Counted from the first letter of the stretch, positions 22,683 to 34,764 are shown. The stretch: 64,000 nt of DNA from Gerris lacustris (GCA_951217055.1 OX578282.1:59589311-59653310); one strand, 5' to 3'. The notes: generated by a model not told the origin, from the sequence alone. Translations and numbers: made by a program.

Positions 22683-23390
22683 TATCGCGATGGCGCAAAA
22701 CTTGATTTTGAGATTATAATGGATATAAAACGTTTTAGTGTTGTAAAAAGTGTCTGTCTGTAATCAATAATGTCTATAACTACTGGACTGATTTCAAACT
22801 CAAACTCTCATAAATCACGGAAAAATATTTTTCTCAAAAACGGTTCCGACCATTTTGATTATAAAATCAGTCCTAGACAACTTCATCAGACAAACTTTCT
22901 CATATACTAGTTAATAATTTCTTATCCCAGTGTTTTCAATTTATTAATTTTCGTGTTTTTGTAGGTTCATTTAATTATTATTAAACATTTCATCAAAATT
23001 TATCATAAAAATAATTTCTCCTCGGCGGGGAATCGAACCTGTCCTCTCTCCGTCCGCGTTAAAAGCTAGTTTCTCTGGAACTAGATATTTCCCGGGAAAA
23101 CGGCTAATATCAAAATCGTAGGAACCGATTTAGAGAAATAATTTTTTTTTTCAGAGATTTTGTGGTGTAGCGCCCTCAAATAATTTCTCAATTTCTTCTT
23201 TAGGTATGATTTTTCTGAACATGTATGCCAAATTTCGTCAAAGTCGGCCCAGTAGTTTAGGCTCTGCACAGACAACAGACGACAGACAGACATTTCTTAA
23301 AAACCACTTTTTTGGATTCAGGTGACCTCAAAACCAATCAAAATCTCAAAATTGAATTTTCGCGGCACTACAATACTTTCTCTTTATATG
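22683..23390 (-). mobile_element. Family D element, copy 4, with an inverted partial copy
   Basis: 22683-22790 is a forward head fragment (GCGATGGCGCAAAACTTGAT, ACTGGACTGATTTCAAA). From about 22800 the sequence is a minus-strand copy, with CATCAGACAAACTTTCTCAT, the B-box-like GGCGGGGAATCGAACC and CACTACAATACTTTCTCTTT at the end. Confidence 0.55.
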
Positions 23391-24359
23391 AAAAAGTAAT
23401 AATAATAATAATTATTATTATTTTATTTAAGCGGTAATAATTATATTAAGAGGAGGTGATTTCAAATATTATTGTACTTTTTAGGTTGGAAACTCTTTCA
23501 CAAAAGTTGTTAATGCCATAAAACGAAGCTAACGAATTCCAAGGTTCTAATACAAGTGGTTCCTGAATTATCTCTATCTCGAATTCCGAATTCCATACCT
23601 GATTATCACCATCTTGAATCAAGATGGCGGATCGTAAAACGATTTTTTAGCCAGGACTAGGGGGTAAGAGGAGCCTACCAACAAAATTACATAGATATGT
23701 CCAGTGGTTTTGTGATGAGTCAGCTAGTAGTGATATTAGGATTTTATAAATATTATATAGATTAGCGGAAATTCACAAATATATATTGTTCTTCAGCGCA
23801 TTATATTACCAATAGGTAGATTAAACTAATACTTTTATGTATAGTTTACATTTTATTAAATCTGTTTACACTTTAGGATCAAAGTATTGACAGATATTAC
23901 GACTATTCATTTTTTATTATAAAATTATTTATTTATTAATATAAAATACATGTTTGATAAATATTAAATACATTTTATGTTTTTTTTATTAGGGAGAACT
24001 ATTTTTTTTACAGATTTATCTTATTTTTTGTCATACAATACTCTTTAAAACAAATGACTTTTAAAAAACAGGTGACTATCTTGTTCTTCTACTTTTTATT
24101 TAAATATACCGTTAGCATACTTTCTAACCATCTTTACTTTACTTTCATATACTCGTACACTCACTTAAACACGGAAACACCATTAAAATACATTCACTAT
24201 TCACTTTTGAACTAAAACTTGCATATAAATGAAAATTTATATGCAAGACAGGATATCCTTTGTAAATATTTATATGTGAATACTTATAATCAACTTAATA
24301 TTGCATATTTACATAAATATATGTTGAACATTTTCAAAGAGTAACATCTAGTGTCATTT
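23391..24359. other. Unassigned sequence
   Basis: No gene or clear repeat apart from an AATAAT microsatellite at about 23397-23425 and a short palindrome ATCTTGAATCAAGAT near 23612. Confidence 0.4.
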
Positions 24360-24888
24360 TTAAAAGGAAAATAAAATAAAACTTTTAGTCTTCACACAAA
24401 GTATTTGTATTGACAAATAACCGGTTTTGGCTAATTACAAACATGATCAGATTCCATACAAATAAAAAACAACAGAAAATCAACATCTTTTTATAAAAAA
24501 AAAAAAAAAAAATTACATTTGATATAAAAAAAGTATATAAAATAATTAAATATAGACAGATAAAGTTAACAGACATCTTGAACTAAGTGGTAGACAATAT
24601 AAACGTTACCTATTATTGTTATACGTTACCTATTATTGTCTACCACTTAGTTTAAGATGTCTGTTAACTTTAACTGTCTATATTTAATTATTTTATATAC
24701 TTTCATTTCAATTATTATATTTAATTATGATTATTTTTTCTTTTTATATATAAATGTTGATATAGATGTTTGTTGTTTTTTATTTGTATACAATCTGATG
24801 ATGGCTAATAATTAGCCGAAACCGGTTATTTGTCAATACAAATACTTTGTGTGAAGACTTAAAGTTTTATTTTATTTTCCTTTTAAAA
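24360..24888. mobile_element. Inverted-repeat pair with ACCGGTT signature
   Basis: Arms 24361-24604 and 24622-24887 are inverted copies meeting at a short spacer. Each arm has CACACAAAGTATTTGTATTG, ACAAATAACCGGTTTTGGC near its outer side and ACTAAGTGGTAGACAATA near the centre. 'GCCGAAACCGGTTATTTGTC' next to 'TGATGATGGCTAAT' is common at ends of insect Penelope-like and other target-primed elements; the assignment is tentative. Confidence 0.55.
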
Positions 24889-25007
24889 TGAGGATGAGTA
24901 AATATCACACATTGGAGAAACAAACAGTTTATAACATCTAGTGGTTTTAGTTTGTACAAATGCAAAGAAAGATAATTATAATTTACATTATTTATGGTAA
25001 CATAATA

Positions 25008-26463
25008 GAGGAGACCGGGAACGGTTGAAACATTTTTTACAAAATCGCTTCCTGATAAACATTTTAACCTCAATGTATTTGACAGTGGGCCTTAATTGAA
25101 CTTTAGTTATCAGACTAGAAATGGATGAGGTTATAGTAAGATTATCTGCATTACAAGAATATTTATAGGCATAATAAAGAGATAGGCATTCATAAAAAGA
25201 ATTATGTTAGAAATGCTTATTTATCGAGTCAAAATCACAGAAGATGAAGTAAAATAATTGAATAATTGGTCATACGCAGAAAAATAGGTGAGATAAATGA
25301 CACAATAATAAATATTCTAAATGAAATTTGTATCATATATTTTGCAGTTCAAGGTTAATTAACATTAAAACTAATAAAAGTTGACGAAAGTAAAAAAAAT
25401 AGACTGCCAATTAGTGTGGCACATAGCTTGCTCGCATCCTGTCATGTACTCTAACAATTATTGTTATATTACTTTATTGTTATATTGTTTATTTTGTAAA
25501 AACTATTAATAGTTTAAGCGATCTTTAACACTTCATAGCGGTGTCACTATTGGTTTTACTAAAAAATTGTATATGAAAAAAATGTTAGTCTCATTAAATA
25601 GATAAAGTTAGATTTTTTCCCCGACCAAAAATTCCAATTTCAAATTTAAAGTTCACGTTTACGCGAGCGTTACTCGTGAACGCTTGGACGGATAATGTTG
25701 TCCAACGAACTCGTCCTGGGCATGGGTAAAATGAACATGTCTACCAAATTTCATCAAAATCGGTCGACATTTACTCAAGTTATCGTCGCACGTTTCATAA
25801 TTCGCGGACACACAGACCGACAGACAGACAGACAGATAGACAGACAGACAGACAGACACGAGACCAAAAATGTTCCCTGATGTCTGAAACGGATTTCTGT
25901 CGAGGAATTTTTGAAATCGGAGGCATAAAAGTTTTTCGTTCTCAAAAGTGAACACAATGCTTCCGTTACCTTCGGTAAGCTCGGAAGCAATATTTAATTT
26001 AAATTATTTAAATGAAGCGTTAAAGTGTATTTGAAAATTTCATACTTTATAGCCAGCTGGTAACTTAAATGTAATCATTGTTACAACCGTACCCAGAACA
26101 TGTTTTAAAAAAGTTGTCGTCATCACCTCCGAAATAATCAATTTAGATAAAAAAATAATTACACCTGTTGAACTTCCATAACCAAAGTTCTTACGTTAAA
26201 AACTATCATCACTACAACTATTTTAATTTTGGATAAAAAAGCAAAAGAGTAGCAACAAAAATACTTACTCTTGGACGCGAAAACACAATATCCCCTCTCA
26301 GAAACTTATGATAAACTCGAAACGACACCAAACACAAAAGTTTAGATTCCGCCACGGAAGCCGCGTCCCTTTTACTTGGTTGTTCCCAAATATCGCAAAT
26401 TTTTCCACCCATTAATTGGGTTGTTTCAACCGTACCCTGTTTCAACCGTCCCCGGTCTCCCCT
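25008..26463. mobile_element. Family E TIR element, split by a family A copy
   Basis: Ends GAGGAGACCGGGAACGGTTG and, inverted, CAACCGTCCCCGGTCTCCCC, each bordered by TA (25006-25007 and 26464-26465). The interior repeats ACAACCGTACCC / TTTCAACCGTACCC. A 130-residue open frame on the minus strand within 26218-26610 shows no recognisable domain and crosses the element end, so it was not called as a gene. Confidence 0.6.
25400..25990 (-). mobile_element. Family A element, full copy, nested in family E
   Basis: AGACTGCCAATTAGTGTGGC, ACATAGCTTGCTCGCATCC at the left and TTCCGTTACCTTCGGTAAGC, TCGGAAGCAA at the right: the same ends as the copy at 4531 in reverse. (CAGA)n repeats lie at about 25820-25858. 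Confidence 0.8.
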
Positions 26464-26520
26464 AATTATTATAATTAACATAAATGGAATTTCTCCTCTT
26501 ATTATCTCACGAACGTAAAA

Positions 26521-26840
26521 TACTCTGCCCATTAGTGTGGCACATAGCTTCCTCGCATCCAATTTTGTATATTTTAATGATTTTATGCTTTTACAGACCA
26601 TTATTGTCAAATTTATTTAAATTTTCCTCCGACATTTTTTAAAACTGTCAAAATTGTTCTGACTTTTTACATGAATTAACGTATCAATTTAGCAATATTT
26701 AAAGAGCGAAGACGGTTGAAATTAATCTGGGGCTATCTGCTGACTACTTTTGTCAAAACATCTAAATTTCATAAAAAACAGATTTTTAGTACGTCTGAAG
26801 ATATAGATATATGTTTTTGTGCATGTGGTAGAGTAACAAA
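26521..26840 (-). mobile_element. Family B element, truncated copy
   Basis: Starts CTGCCCATTAGTGTGGCACA, TAGCTTCCTCGCATCC and runs through GAGCGAAGACGGTTGAAATT and TATCTGCTGACTACTTTTGT, then stops near GGTAGAGTAACAAA. Confidence 0.7.
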
Positions 26841-27290
26841 TTATTTTATCTCCAGTTGGGAGAAAAAGTTATGATTTTGAATTAGATTAGAGGGACTAAA
26901 GTAAGTCTTTTCATCCCTGAACTCAAAAAGTAGGGAGAAAAAGTAAAAGTTTGCCGAAAAAGTAAAGTAGGGCAAAAAAGTAAAGATTGCAACTTAATTA
27001 TTTTAAAAAATAGTAGAAAATGAATGGCTAATGTAATGAAGTTGTTGAAATCAGGTTGGCGATACTGCTATTTCGACCATGTTTATTTTTGTTTATAACC
27101 TGCATCTAAATAACCTTCTAATTGAGTTTAATTCCAATTCTTATTTGTTTTTAATATTAAATCTCTTATATCTGGTATTAAAAGTGCTAATAATTATTGT
27201 TATTTATTAAAATTATAAATAAAAACTGTGCAATGGACGAAAAAGTGTATTTTCTTTCTACTGGAGATAAAATATTGTATGTACCTCGTG
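26841..27290. repeat. Possible TIR element, unclassified
   Basis: ATTTTATCTCCAGTTGGGAG near 26845 is partly inverted as CTACTGGAGATAAAAT near 27256-27272. The interior has AAAAAGTAAAG repeats. Weak evidence. Confidence 0.3.
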
Positions 27291-27610
27291 AGTAAAGTGC
27301 CATTATTCCCCTCGCGATAATTATCTCCCTCGGCTGCTATATATAATTAGTTAGCGAGTTAATTAAAGAGTCTAATTCCCTCGGCTTCGCCTCGGGATTT
27401 AGAGACCATGGTTCCTTCGGCTTCGCCTCAAGAACCAACTTTTTCACTCAGGGAATAATGGCTTACTTTACTCTCTAGGTGCATAAATAACTATTTTTCC
27501 GTGGTAGGCTGTGAAATAGTTGCTTTAGAGCATAAAGAACATAGCTAAAGTCCAGTTTTTCATTACTCCTAAACTGTATTTTAAAAAATATTTACCTCCT
27601 AGGAGGTAAT
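27290..27610. repeat. Family L repeat with G/C-rich palindromes, copy 1
   Basis: AGTAAAGTGCCATTATTCCC is inverted as GGGAATAATGGCTTACTTTA. Between them lie TTCGGCTTCGCCTCAAGAAC-type segments. The following TAGGCTGTGAAATAGTTGCT, TTAGAGCATAAAGAACATAG recurs at about 41118-41165, next to a similar CGCTTCGCTCG palindrome. Confidence 0.5.
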
Positions 27611-28500
27611 GTTTGTGTTAAATTTTGTCAACCTGAATTTCAACTTTGTTGGCAACTATGTTGACGACCAACTAAAACTCTACTGTATTATCATTTTTAT
27701 TAATTTTTAATTTCTTTCATAGTAAGATATAACTTTGCATACTAACTAAATATTATTATTGTGAAAAATATAATAAAATAAATAAAGTGAATAATGAAAT
27801 TTTATAAATAAGATATTTAGGGGGTTGATGAACAAATGTCAAAATCTGTAAATAAATAAAATACTTTCTATTCTAAATTGAGTCAATTAAAATAAAACTT
27901 ATAGCTGCCAAGGTTATACCAACAGTTAAGATTAAATAAAATAATAAAATTTCACTCATCAGTGTATACTCTTAGGTTAAGGCGCGGCGCCGTCTGGCGC
28001 CAAAATTTTTTAAACTGTCTTCGTTAACTAGACGTTGAGTGGTTAATGTGTTTTTTTCATCCTTTACTAAATAGAAATCGAAAGTTTATTTTTTTTTAAG
28101 TTCCGGCGTCATAAAGAAGAAAAAAAAAAAACTTTCATATTCTCTAGTTTTCAGAAGCTGCTTAAAGATCTTTTTTTAAAAAGTGGTTCACTTCAACCTT
28201 TTGGTTTTTTAGTGTTTTAATTTTAGAAAAGATTTGATTTTTTTTCGCTTCCCTGCAGTTGTTGAGGAAGGTTCGAAATCGGAGCTTTAAAAAAATGTGT
28301 GGGAATTACTTTCACTACTTAAGAAAAACAAATTATGCCTTGGGGTTTTATTCCTAAGAAATAAAAAAATTAAAAAACAAACAATAATTAATCTGATTCA
28401 TCGATACCAACATTAAATGCTTTTATAAAACGATATTTTAAATGTATGATAACTTTCGCTTTGTAAGAATGGTAGTCATATGATTTTTTAAAATAAAATT
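27611..28500. other. Unassigned sequence
   Basis: No gene. A short G/C-rich patch GCGCGGCGCCGTCTGGCGCC at about 27982 stands out in otherwise A/T-rich DNA. Confidence 0.4.
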
Positions 28501-28502
28501 AC

Positions 28503-28735
28503 AGTAATACCCTGACTTACGCGACCCCTCTTACGCGAATCAGGAATGACACGATTTTCGAATCTTCCCCTTCCCGATTTTTTAAAACATCTTTCCCTTC
28601 CGCAATGGTGGAATCAGTGCCCGAGCCTGGTCAAATTGGTCATGTGATTAAAGTAGTTGTCCATCTTGCCAGACAATTAAATTTTATAGAAGTGGATGAT
28701 GGTAACGTGTTCAAAAACTGCCCGTAGATTCACAC
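28503..28735 (+). pseudogene. pogo/Tigger-like fragment with transposase remnant
   Basis: Starts TA-CAGTAATACCCTGACTTA, CGCGACCCCTC, a pogo-like TIR. It then carries the frame EPGQIGHVIKVVVHLARQLN, FIEVDDGNVF, resembling the acidic 'VD..DV.EL' region near the C-terminus of Tigger transposases. It ends in a stop (28725) and the second TIR was not found. Confidence 0.45.
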
Positions 28736-28938
28736 AGCTAGGTTACTGCAAAACTTGTAGTTATACAGGATGGTCCAAAAGCCCCCCCCCCCCCCTCTTA
28801 ACTTTTGGACGGTTTGAGATAAATTAGTGAAACTTGAGGGATCCGTACCATGTAAAGGGAAGTTTGTTTTTATGCAATCGCTCTCTAGGGGCAACCACCC
28901 ACTTTGCCCCCAGGCACCCTTCCGAAAACAGTAAAAAA

Positions 28939-29520
28939 TAGACTGCCAATTGGCGTGGCACATAAATTCCTCGCATCCTATCACGTACTTTATTAATTTT
29001 ATGCTTTTACAAGCCATTATTGTCTAATTTGTTTAATAGTTTCCCTCGTTTTTTAATCTGTCAAAAAATTGTTTATTTATTATTTGAATTAAAGTATTAA
29101 GCAAAAGTTAAAGAGTATAGACGGTTCAAAGTAATCTGGGGCTTTCTGCGGGCTACTTTTGATAGATTATAAAAGTTTCATACAAAGCAGATAAGTACTT
29201 TTGAAGCTATAGGTGTAAATAAATTTATGTTTGTGCACATGTGGAAGAGAAACATATGAGCGCAGAAGGTTGGAACTTATATGGGACCATCAATGGGCTA
29301 CTCATGACCTACCACCCAAATTTTATTAAAATTGGACGTGTAGTTTTTAAGATACGTTGGTTCGCAAAAATAGAACGACAGACAGATACGGAACCAAAAA
29401 TTTTCCCCGATGTCTGAAACGGATTTCTGGGTTGGAATTTTTGAAATCGGAGACCTAAAAATTTGTCGTTCTTCAGAACGATCACAAAGCTTCCGTTACC
29501 TTCGGTAAGCTCGGAAGCAA
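28939..29520 (-). mobile_element. Family B element, full copy, nested
   Basis: AGACTGCCAATTGGCGTGGC to GGTAAGCTCGGAAGCAA. This is the best intact B copy in the window: A-type ends but a different middle (GAGTATAGACGGTTCAAAGT, GGGACCATCAATGGGCTACT, AAATTGGACGTGTAG). Confidence 0.8.
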
Positions 29521-29659
29521 TAACACTTATATCGTTATAAAATCTAATCGTTTTGAAATAAATTAATAGAACTTGAGGGATCTGTACCATGTAAAGGGAA
29601 GTGTGTATCCATCCACTCGCGTTCTAGGAGCAACTACCAATTTTCTCCCAGGCGCTGAA

Positions 29660-30430
29660 ATCTACAATTTTTATATTTTGAACCATATAGGGGGCAACAT
29701 ATTAGAAATAAACAGGTCAAGTGTGTGCTAGTCAGCACACAGCGAGGGTCCGTAGGCCACACTGTATAGTTTAAGTAGCACCCTATTGATGGTGTTTTTT
29801 AAAATGCTAAAAAGCTTACTTTATACTATCCTATGGGTCTGATATTCTCAAAACACATAAACAAACTTCTGATAAAGTATTTTTTTGCCACTGAACCGGA
29901 CTACAACCATATAAATACATCGAAAAGACCATTGTCATAAAATAACGTATTTTGTCAATAAAAAATGAAATAAATTTTTCTTCGAAATTTCCAAAAAGTG
30001 GTATCTTTACTTTTGGTCGAAGAATGTTCAGGAATTTTTTCATATTTTTTGCACTTCACATAAGCGAGATAGAAGGGGGGGACACGTTTCACACCCACTT
30101 CAAACTTGCCTACGCTCGCCCTATCAAAGTTATAACCAAAGAATTATATATTTTTGTAATCAGCTCGACGTACCCTTTCATATGATACCCCTCACGGTGT
30201 CGAAAAAAAATTAAAAAAATTTAACCCCTAAATGTAAAGACCCTAATTTTTTTGAAAAATATTTTTTTTAAGTCGCTATATTTTTAATATATGTGGGCAG
30301 GTACAAGAGACATACATGCCAAATTTCAAAGGGATCGGACGAAAAGTGTAGCCGTGAGAGCACGCGAGAGGACGAACGGACAGACACACGCAGGAAAATA
30401 TAAGGGTCCTTGGTTTTGCCTTCGGACCCT
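29660..30430. repeat. Unclassified repeat with AGGGTCC hairpin ends
   Basis: CGAGGGTCCGTAGGCC at 29743 and AAGGGTCCTTGGTTTTGCCT, TCGGACCCTAATAAAA at 30408-30436. The 30290-30340 block TGCCAAATTTCAAAGGGATC resembles the 'CCGATTTTGATGAAATTTGG' block found in several insect non-autonomous families. No coding sequence. Confidence 0.35.
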
Positions 30431-31043
30431 AATAAAAAACAAGTTTGAACTAAAATATTCTAATTTTTTTCCGTAGAATCCAAATATGCTATAAAAAATA
30501 TATGCTCCAATTTGAAATTTTAAAGTTGAGTGACCTGGGGGCAAAGTGGGTGGTTGCCCCTAGTGCGCGATTGCATCAAAACAAACTCCACTTTAAATGG
30601 TACGGATTTCCCAAGTTTAATTTATTTATCTCAAACCGTTCAAAAGTTAAGAGGGGGGGGGGGAGAGACTTTTGGACTACTCTTTATTGTATAATGGTGT
30701 TTAAATATATTGAATTATCATCTTTAGCAGATTATTATGTTTATTTGGTCTACAAATGAGAAATTTAGACTTATACACATATGCTTCAAGTTTTTTGAAC
30801 AGTTTTTGAAACATTATTTTCTTTAAGTTGGTCTTGTTTTCAATCAATAGATCTCTCAGTATCTTTAAGAGATTAATATGTTTGTGTAGTATGTGATAGC
30901 TAATCAGTAAACTGTTTGAGAATAAACAATAAGATAAGTTTAAATGTTAGGATAAATCAACCGTCTTAAAATATAATGTTTTATTTTCATTGGTTTAATT
31001 TTCAATTAGTGTCTCTTTTAGATTAACTTACATAAAATTTAAA

Positions 31044-31181
31044 AACGTCCAAATTTTGACAGATTTAAAAAAACGGGGGAAACAATTAAACAATTTACAC
31101 AATAATGGCTTGTAAAAACATAAAATCAATAAAGTACGTGATAGGATGCGAGGAAGCTATATGCCACACCAATTGGCAGTC
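31044..31181 (+). mobile_element. Family B terminal fragment
   Basis: ACAATTAAACAATTTACACA, ATAATGGCTTGTAAAAACAT and GATGCGAGGAAGCTATATGC, CACACCAATTGGCAGTC: only the right end of the family. Confidence 0.7.
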
Positions 31182-31386
31182 AATTTTTTTTATTTATTTT
31201 CAATAATTAATATTCTATAAAACTAACATATACTCGTATAAAAAAAATAAAAGGAAGAATTTACATATAAAATCAAACAGAAATAATCATTTGGTTTTAC
31301 ATTATTATTTTACTTCATTATCATTGCTCATAATTGGTAAAATATAAATTGTATTTATCGCTTTTCAGCCTACTCTTTCCTACCAC

Positions 31387-31732
31387 CAGTGGCGTAGGAA
31401 CGGGGGGGGGGGGGGGGGGGGGGCTATCGGGCTTGAGCCCCCCCGTCAGATTTGAAGGGGTTATAAAAGTACATGGGTGTTTATTTCTAAAACTACTTAA
31501 AATGCTGTTTTTGAACGTTTATTTTCCAAACTTTTTCCGGGGGAGGACCCCCCTCCCATAGAGGGGGGGGGGGGGGGGGGAGGTGTAGAGAGAGAGTAGG
31601 TTGTAGTCTGGCACCTTAATTTCTAGAAATCGAGCACTAATAAAGAGTATGTACCCCCCCCCCCCCCCCCCCCCCCCCCCTTTAGTGGAGGTGCCGAGCC
31701 ACCCCCGTCTAAAATGAATTCCTACGTCACTG
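31387..31732. mobile_element. hAT-type MITE with long poly-G/poly-C tracts
   Basis: Begins CAGTGGCGTAGGAACGGGG and ends GAATTCCTACGTCACTG. The flanks CCTACCAC (31379-31386) and CCTACGAC (31733-31740) are an 8-bp target duplication with one mismatch. Inside are three long homopolymer runs (about 31401-31423 G, 31563-31580 G, 31654-31680 C). Confidence 0.8.
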
Positions 31733-31863
31733 CCTACGACATTTCGTCTTTTAGTAGGAAATAGTCCTATTTGTATATAATAATAATTTTCTATTTGTAT
31801 ATAATCCTATTTGTATAAGGGAGTTATAAAAAAAAAAGTTTTATAAAAGCGTGTTCTTATTTT

Positions 31864-32422
31864 TTGCTTCCGAGCTTACCGAAGGTAACGGAAGCATTGT
31901 GTTCACTTTTGAGAACGAAAAAGTTTTGTCTCCGATTTTAAAAATTCCAAGACAGAAATCCGTTTCAGACATCAGGGAATATTTTTGGTCTCTTGTCTGT
32001 CTGTGTGTCCGCGAATTATGAAACGTGTGACGATAACTTGAGTAAATGTCAACCGATTTTAATGAAATTTGGCAGACATGTTCATTTTTCTAATGCCCAG
32101 AACAAGTGTTGGACAATGTTATCCGTCCATGCGTTCACGAGGAACGTGAACTTTCAATTTAAAATAGGAATTTTAGGTCGGGAAAATAATCTAAATTCAT
32201 CTATTTAATGAGACAAACATTTCTTTCAAATAGGTACAATGTATTAGTAAAACCAACAGCGACACCGCTATGAAGTGTTAAAGATCGCTAAAACTATTAA
32301 CAGTTTTTACACAATAAACATTATAACAATAAAGTAATATAACAATAATTCTAATGCTAATGTAACAATAAAGTACATGATAGGATGGGAGGAAGCCATG
32401 TGCCACACTAATTGGCGGTCTA
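31864..32422 (+). mobile_element. Family A element, full copy
   Basis: TTGCTTCCGAGCTTACCGAA to GTGCCACACTAATTGGCGGT. The middle has a short deletion around the lysine-rich CGTTCACG segment relative to other A copies. Confidence 0.8.
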
Positions 32423-33599
32423 TTTAAATATACTATTATTTCGTTAGTTATTAAATACCATAATATTAGGCTCAAAATAATAAAAAAAAACGTACATAAA
32501 AGTTATTTATTTATCAGAATGATTACCGAACAATGCCAAGGTGGATTTAGTTACAATATTGACTCATTTGGTAAACCCTAATTTTCCCAAATTAAACTTA
32601 CTACAAAAAATATTATCATATCTTCTAATCTCTTTTAATTTACTAAAGAAAAAGAAGAAGAAGAAAAAAACGACTACGTGAAGTTAGCGGCTAAAAACAA
32701 ACAAAAAAAAAAAAAAAGAAAAAAAAAAAAAAAAAATGTTTTACCTTTCAAAAATTCTGTAAGAAAAGTATTGAACGTCTCGATTGACTTTTATTAGCGT
32801 TGTTTACTGATTACTCTTCAGAACTGAATATCAAATCAACTTGGATTCATATTTATACAGATATGAAGAATGAAGTACTTCTATTACATATTTACTGATA
32901 ACGACTTGACAGAATAACTACCATCTAATTACATAATTGCTTTAGTGATAAGGCGTAAGTACTCTTGTTATACGATAGCCCATAGTTATTCGTTACAATC
33001 CCTATTATATAATGAAGAAAATTAAGATTTATTTGAAGTGTTTTTTTTTTGTTTTTTTCTCCCAAAACAAAAAGAAAAATAAACAGATCCATTTGCTAAT
33101 AAAAATTATATAGGTTTCTTTTTACGTATTTGAATCATTGTTTAATTTTGTTACATAACGCTTCTTAAATTAATTATCTGTGAAAATTGCTAAAATAAAA
33201 TGATTTTACAATTTTACGAGAGTAAAATTTTGAAACATACAGAAATTGGTCTTAAATACATACATAAATATGTATATTTGTGTATTATATAACAATAAAT
33301 TATAGTAGTATATTATTAATAACAATTCTTATCATTTAAAAATTCCAAAACGTCACTGTCTTATCAATAATTCGCATTTTAATTGATAAAAAAAAGAAGG
33401 CCTAAGCCGTAGGCTTTGTTCTACGGATTATTATCTTTCTTGTTTTTGTCTAGGTCTAGTAGGGTTTTAATTTTTTAAATAAATAAATGTATTTTTCTTT
33501 CATCACTTAACTTTAATTAATTAATCTCTATAATTTTAGTAAGAAGAGCATACAATTTATTTATTTATTTTATTTTATTTATTTATTTATATATATTTA
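32423..33599. other. Unassigned sequence with purine and poly-A tracts
   Basis: An AAG/AAA-rich tract lies at 32643-32737. No gene or family repeat identified. Confidence 0.4.
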
Positions 33600-34080
33600 T
33601 TCCGAGCTTACCGAAGGTAACGGAAGCATTGTGTTCACTTTTGAGGACGAAAAACTTTTAAATCTCCAATTTTAAAAATTCCAAGACAGAAATCCGTTTC
33701 AGACATCAGGGAAGATTTTTGGTCTCGTGTCTGTCTGTCGGTCTGTGTGTCCGCGAATTATGAAACGTGTGACGATAACTTGAGTAAATAACGACCGATT
33801 TTGATGAAATTTGGTAGACATGTTCATTTTACCAATGCCCAGGACGAGTTCGTTGGACAACGTTATCCGTCCGAGCGTTCATGAGCAACGCTCGAGTAAA
33901 CGTGAACTTCAAATTTAAAATTGGAATTGTATGGTCGGGGAAAAAATCTAACTTCATTTGTTCAATGAGACAAACATTTTTTTCAAATGAAATTTTTTAT
34001 TAAAACCAATAATGTTAATATTACAATAAAGTACATGATAGGATGCGAGGAAGCTATGTGCCACACTAATTGGAAGTCTA
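33600..34080 (+). mobile_element. Family A element, near-full copy
   Basis: TCCGAGCTTACCGAAGGTAA to CACACTAATTGGAAGTCTA. It lacks the internal AAGATCGCTAAAACTATTAA block. Confidence 0.8.
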
Positions 34081-34109
34081 TTTTTTATTTCTTCGCGTAA
34101 TAAAAAAGC

Positions 34110-34616
34110 TTCCTATTATCCTATATCACGTACTCGGTTCATTTTATGCTTTTACAACCATTATTGTCTAATTTATTTAATTTTTCCTCCGATTTTTACT
34201 GTCAAATTGTTTTGATATTTTTACATGAATTAAAGTATCAATTTAGGAAAAGTTAAAGAGTGCAGACGGTTAAAATTAATCTGCGGCTATCGGCAGGTTA
34301 CTTTCGATAAACCATCCGAATTTCATAAAAATCAGATAAGTACTTTTAAAGATATAGTAGTGCGCATGTGGATGAGAAACAAATGGGTTAATTAATAACT
34401 TACCATACAAATTTCATTAAAATTGGACATTTAGTTTTTAAGGTATGTTGGTTCGCAAAAATTGAGCGACAGACCAACAAACAAACATGGAACCAAAAAT
34501 GTTCTCTCATATCTGAAACGTTCTGCTTTGGAATTTTTGAAATCGGAGACAAAATAGTTTCGTTCTGCAGAACGATCACATAGCTTCCGTTATCTTCGGA
34601 TAGCTCAGAAGCAAAA
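34110..34616 (-). mobile_element. Family B element, one end missing
   Basis: CTATTATCCTATATCACGTA through GTGCAGACGGTTAAAATTAA to CTTCCGTTATCTTCGGATAG, CTCAGAAGCAA. It lies directly next to the A copy at 33600-34080, in opposite orientation. Confidence 0.75.
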
Positions 34617-34644
34617 TTACAACTGATAACAAATCTAAAAATTG

Positions 34645-34764
34645 TGAATGATTAAAGAAACGGGGAAAGCAAATTAGACAATAATGGCTTGTATAAAAAC
34701 ATGAAATCAATAAAATACGTGATAGGATGTGAGGAAGTCATGTGCCACACTAATTGACAGTCTA
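34645..34764 (+). mobile_element. Family B terminal fragment
   Basis: ACAATAATGGCTTGTATAAA, CGTGATAGGATGTGAGGAAG and GTGCCACACTAATTGACAGT. Right end only. Confidence 0.7.

Larger units (their letters stand above)
28764..30690. mobile_element. Family F element with inverted ends, split by family B
   Basis: Left: TACAGGATGGTCCAAAAGCC then poly-C, ATCCGTACCATGTAAAGGGA, GGGGCAACCACCCACTTTGC. The right end carries the inverse (GTGGGTGGTTGCCCCTAG, AAATGGTACGGATTTCCCAA, then poly-G and CTTTTGGACTAC). A third partial copy of the same motif sits at 29548-29655. There is a family B insertion at 28939-29520. Confidence 0.55.

Noticed and set aside
22500..22763. 87-residue frame with YIYIYI repeats
   Set aside because: It runs through an (AT)n microsatellite.
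26218..26610. 130-residue minus-strand frame, the longest in the window
   Set aside because: It crosses the end of transposon family E and the start of a family B element, has no recognisable domain and no splice or promoter context.
31334..31561. 75-residue frame with poly-Gly
   Set aside because: It is produced by the poly-G tract of a hAT MITE.
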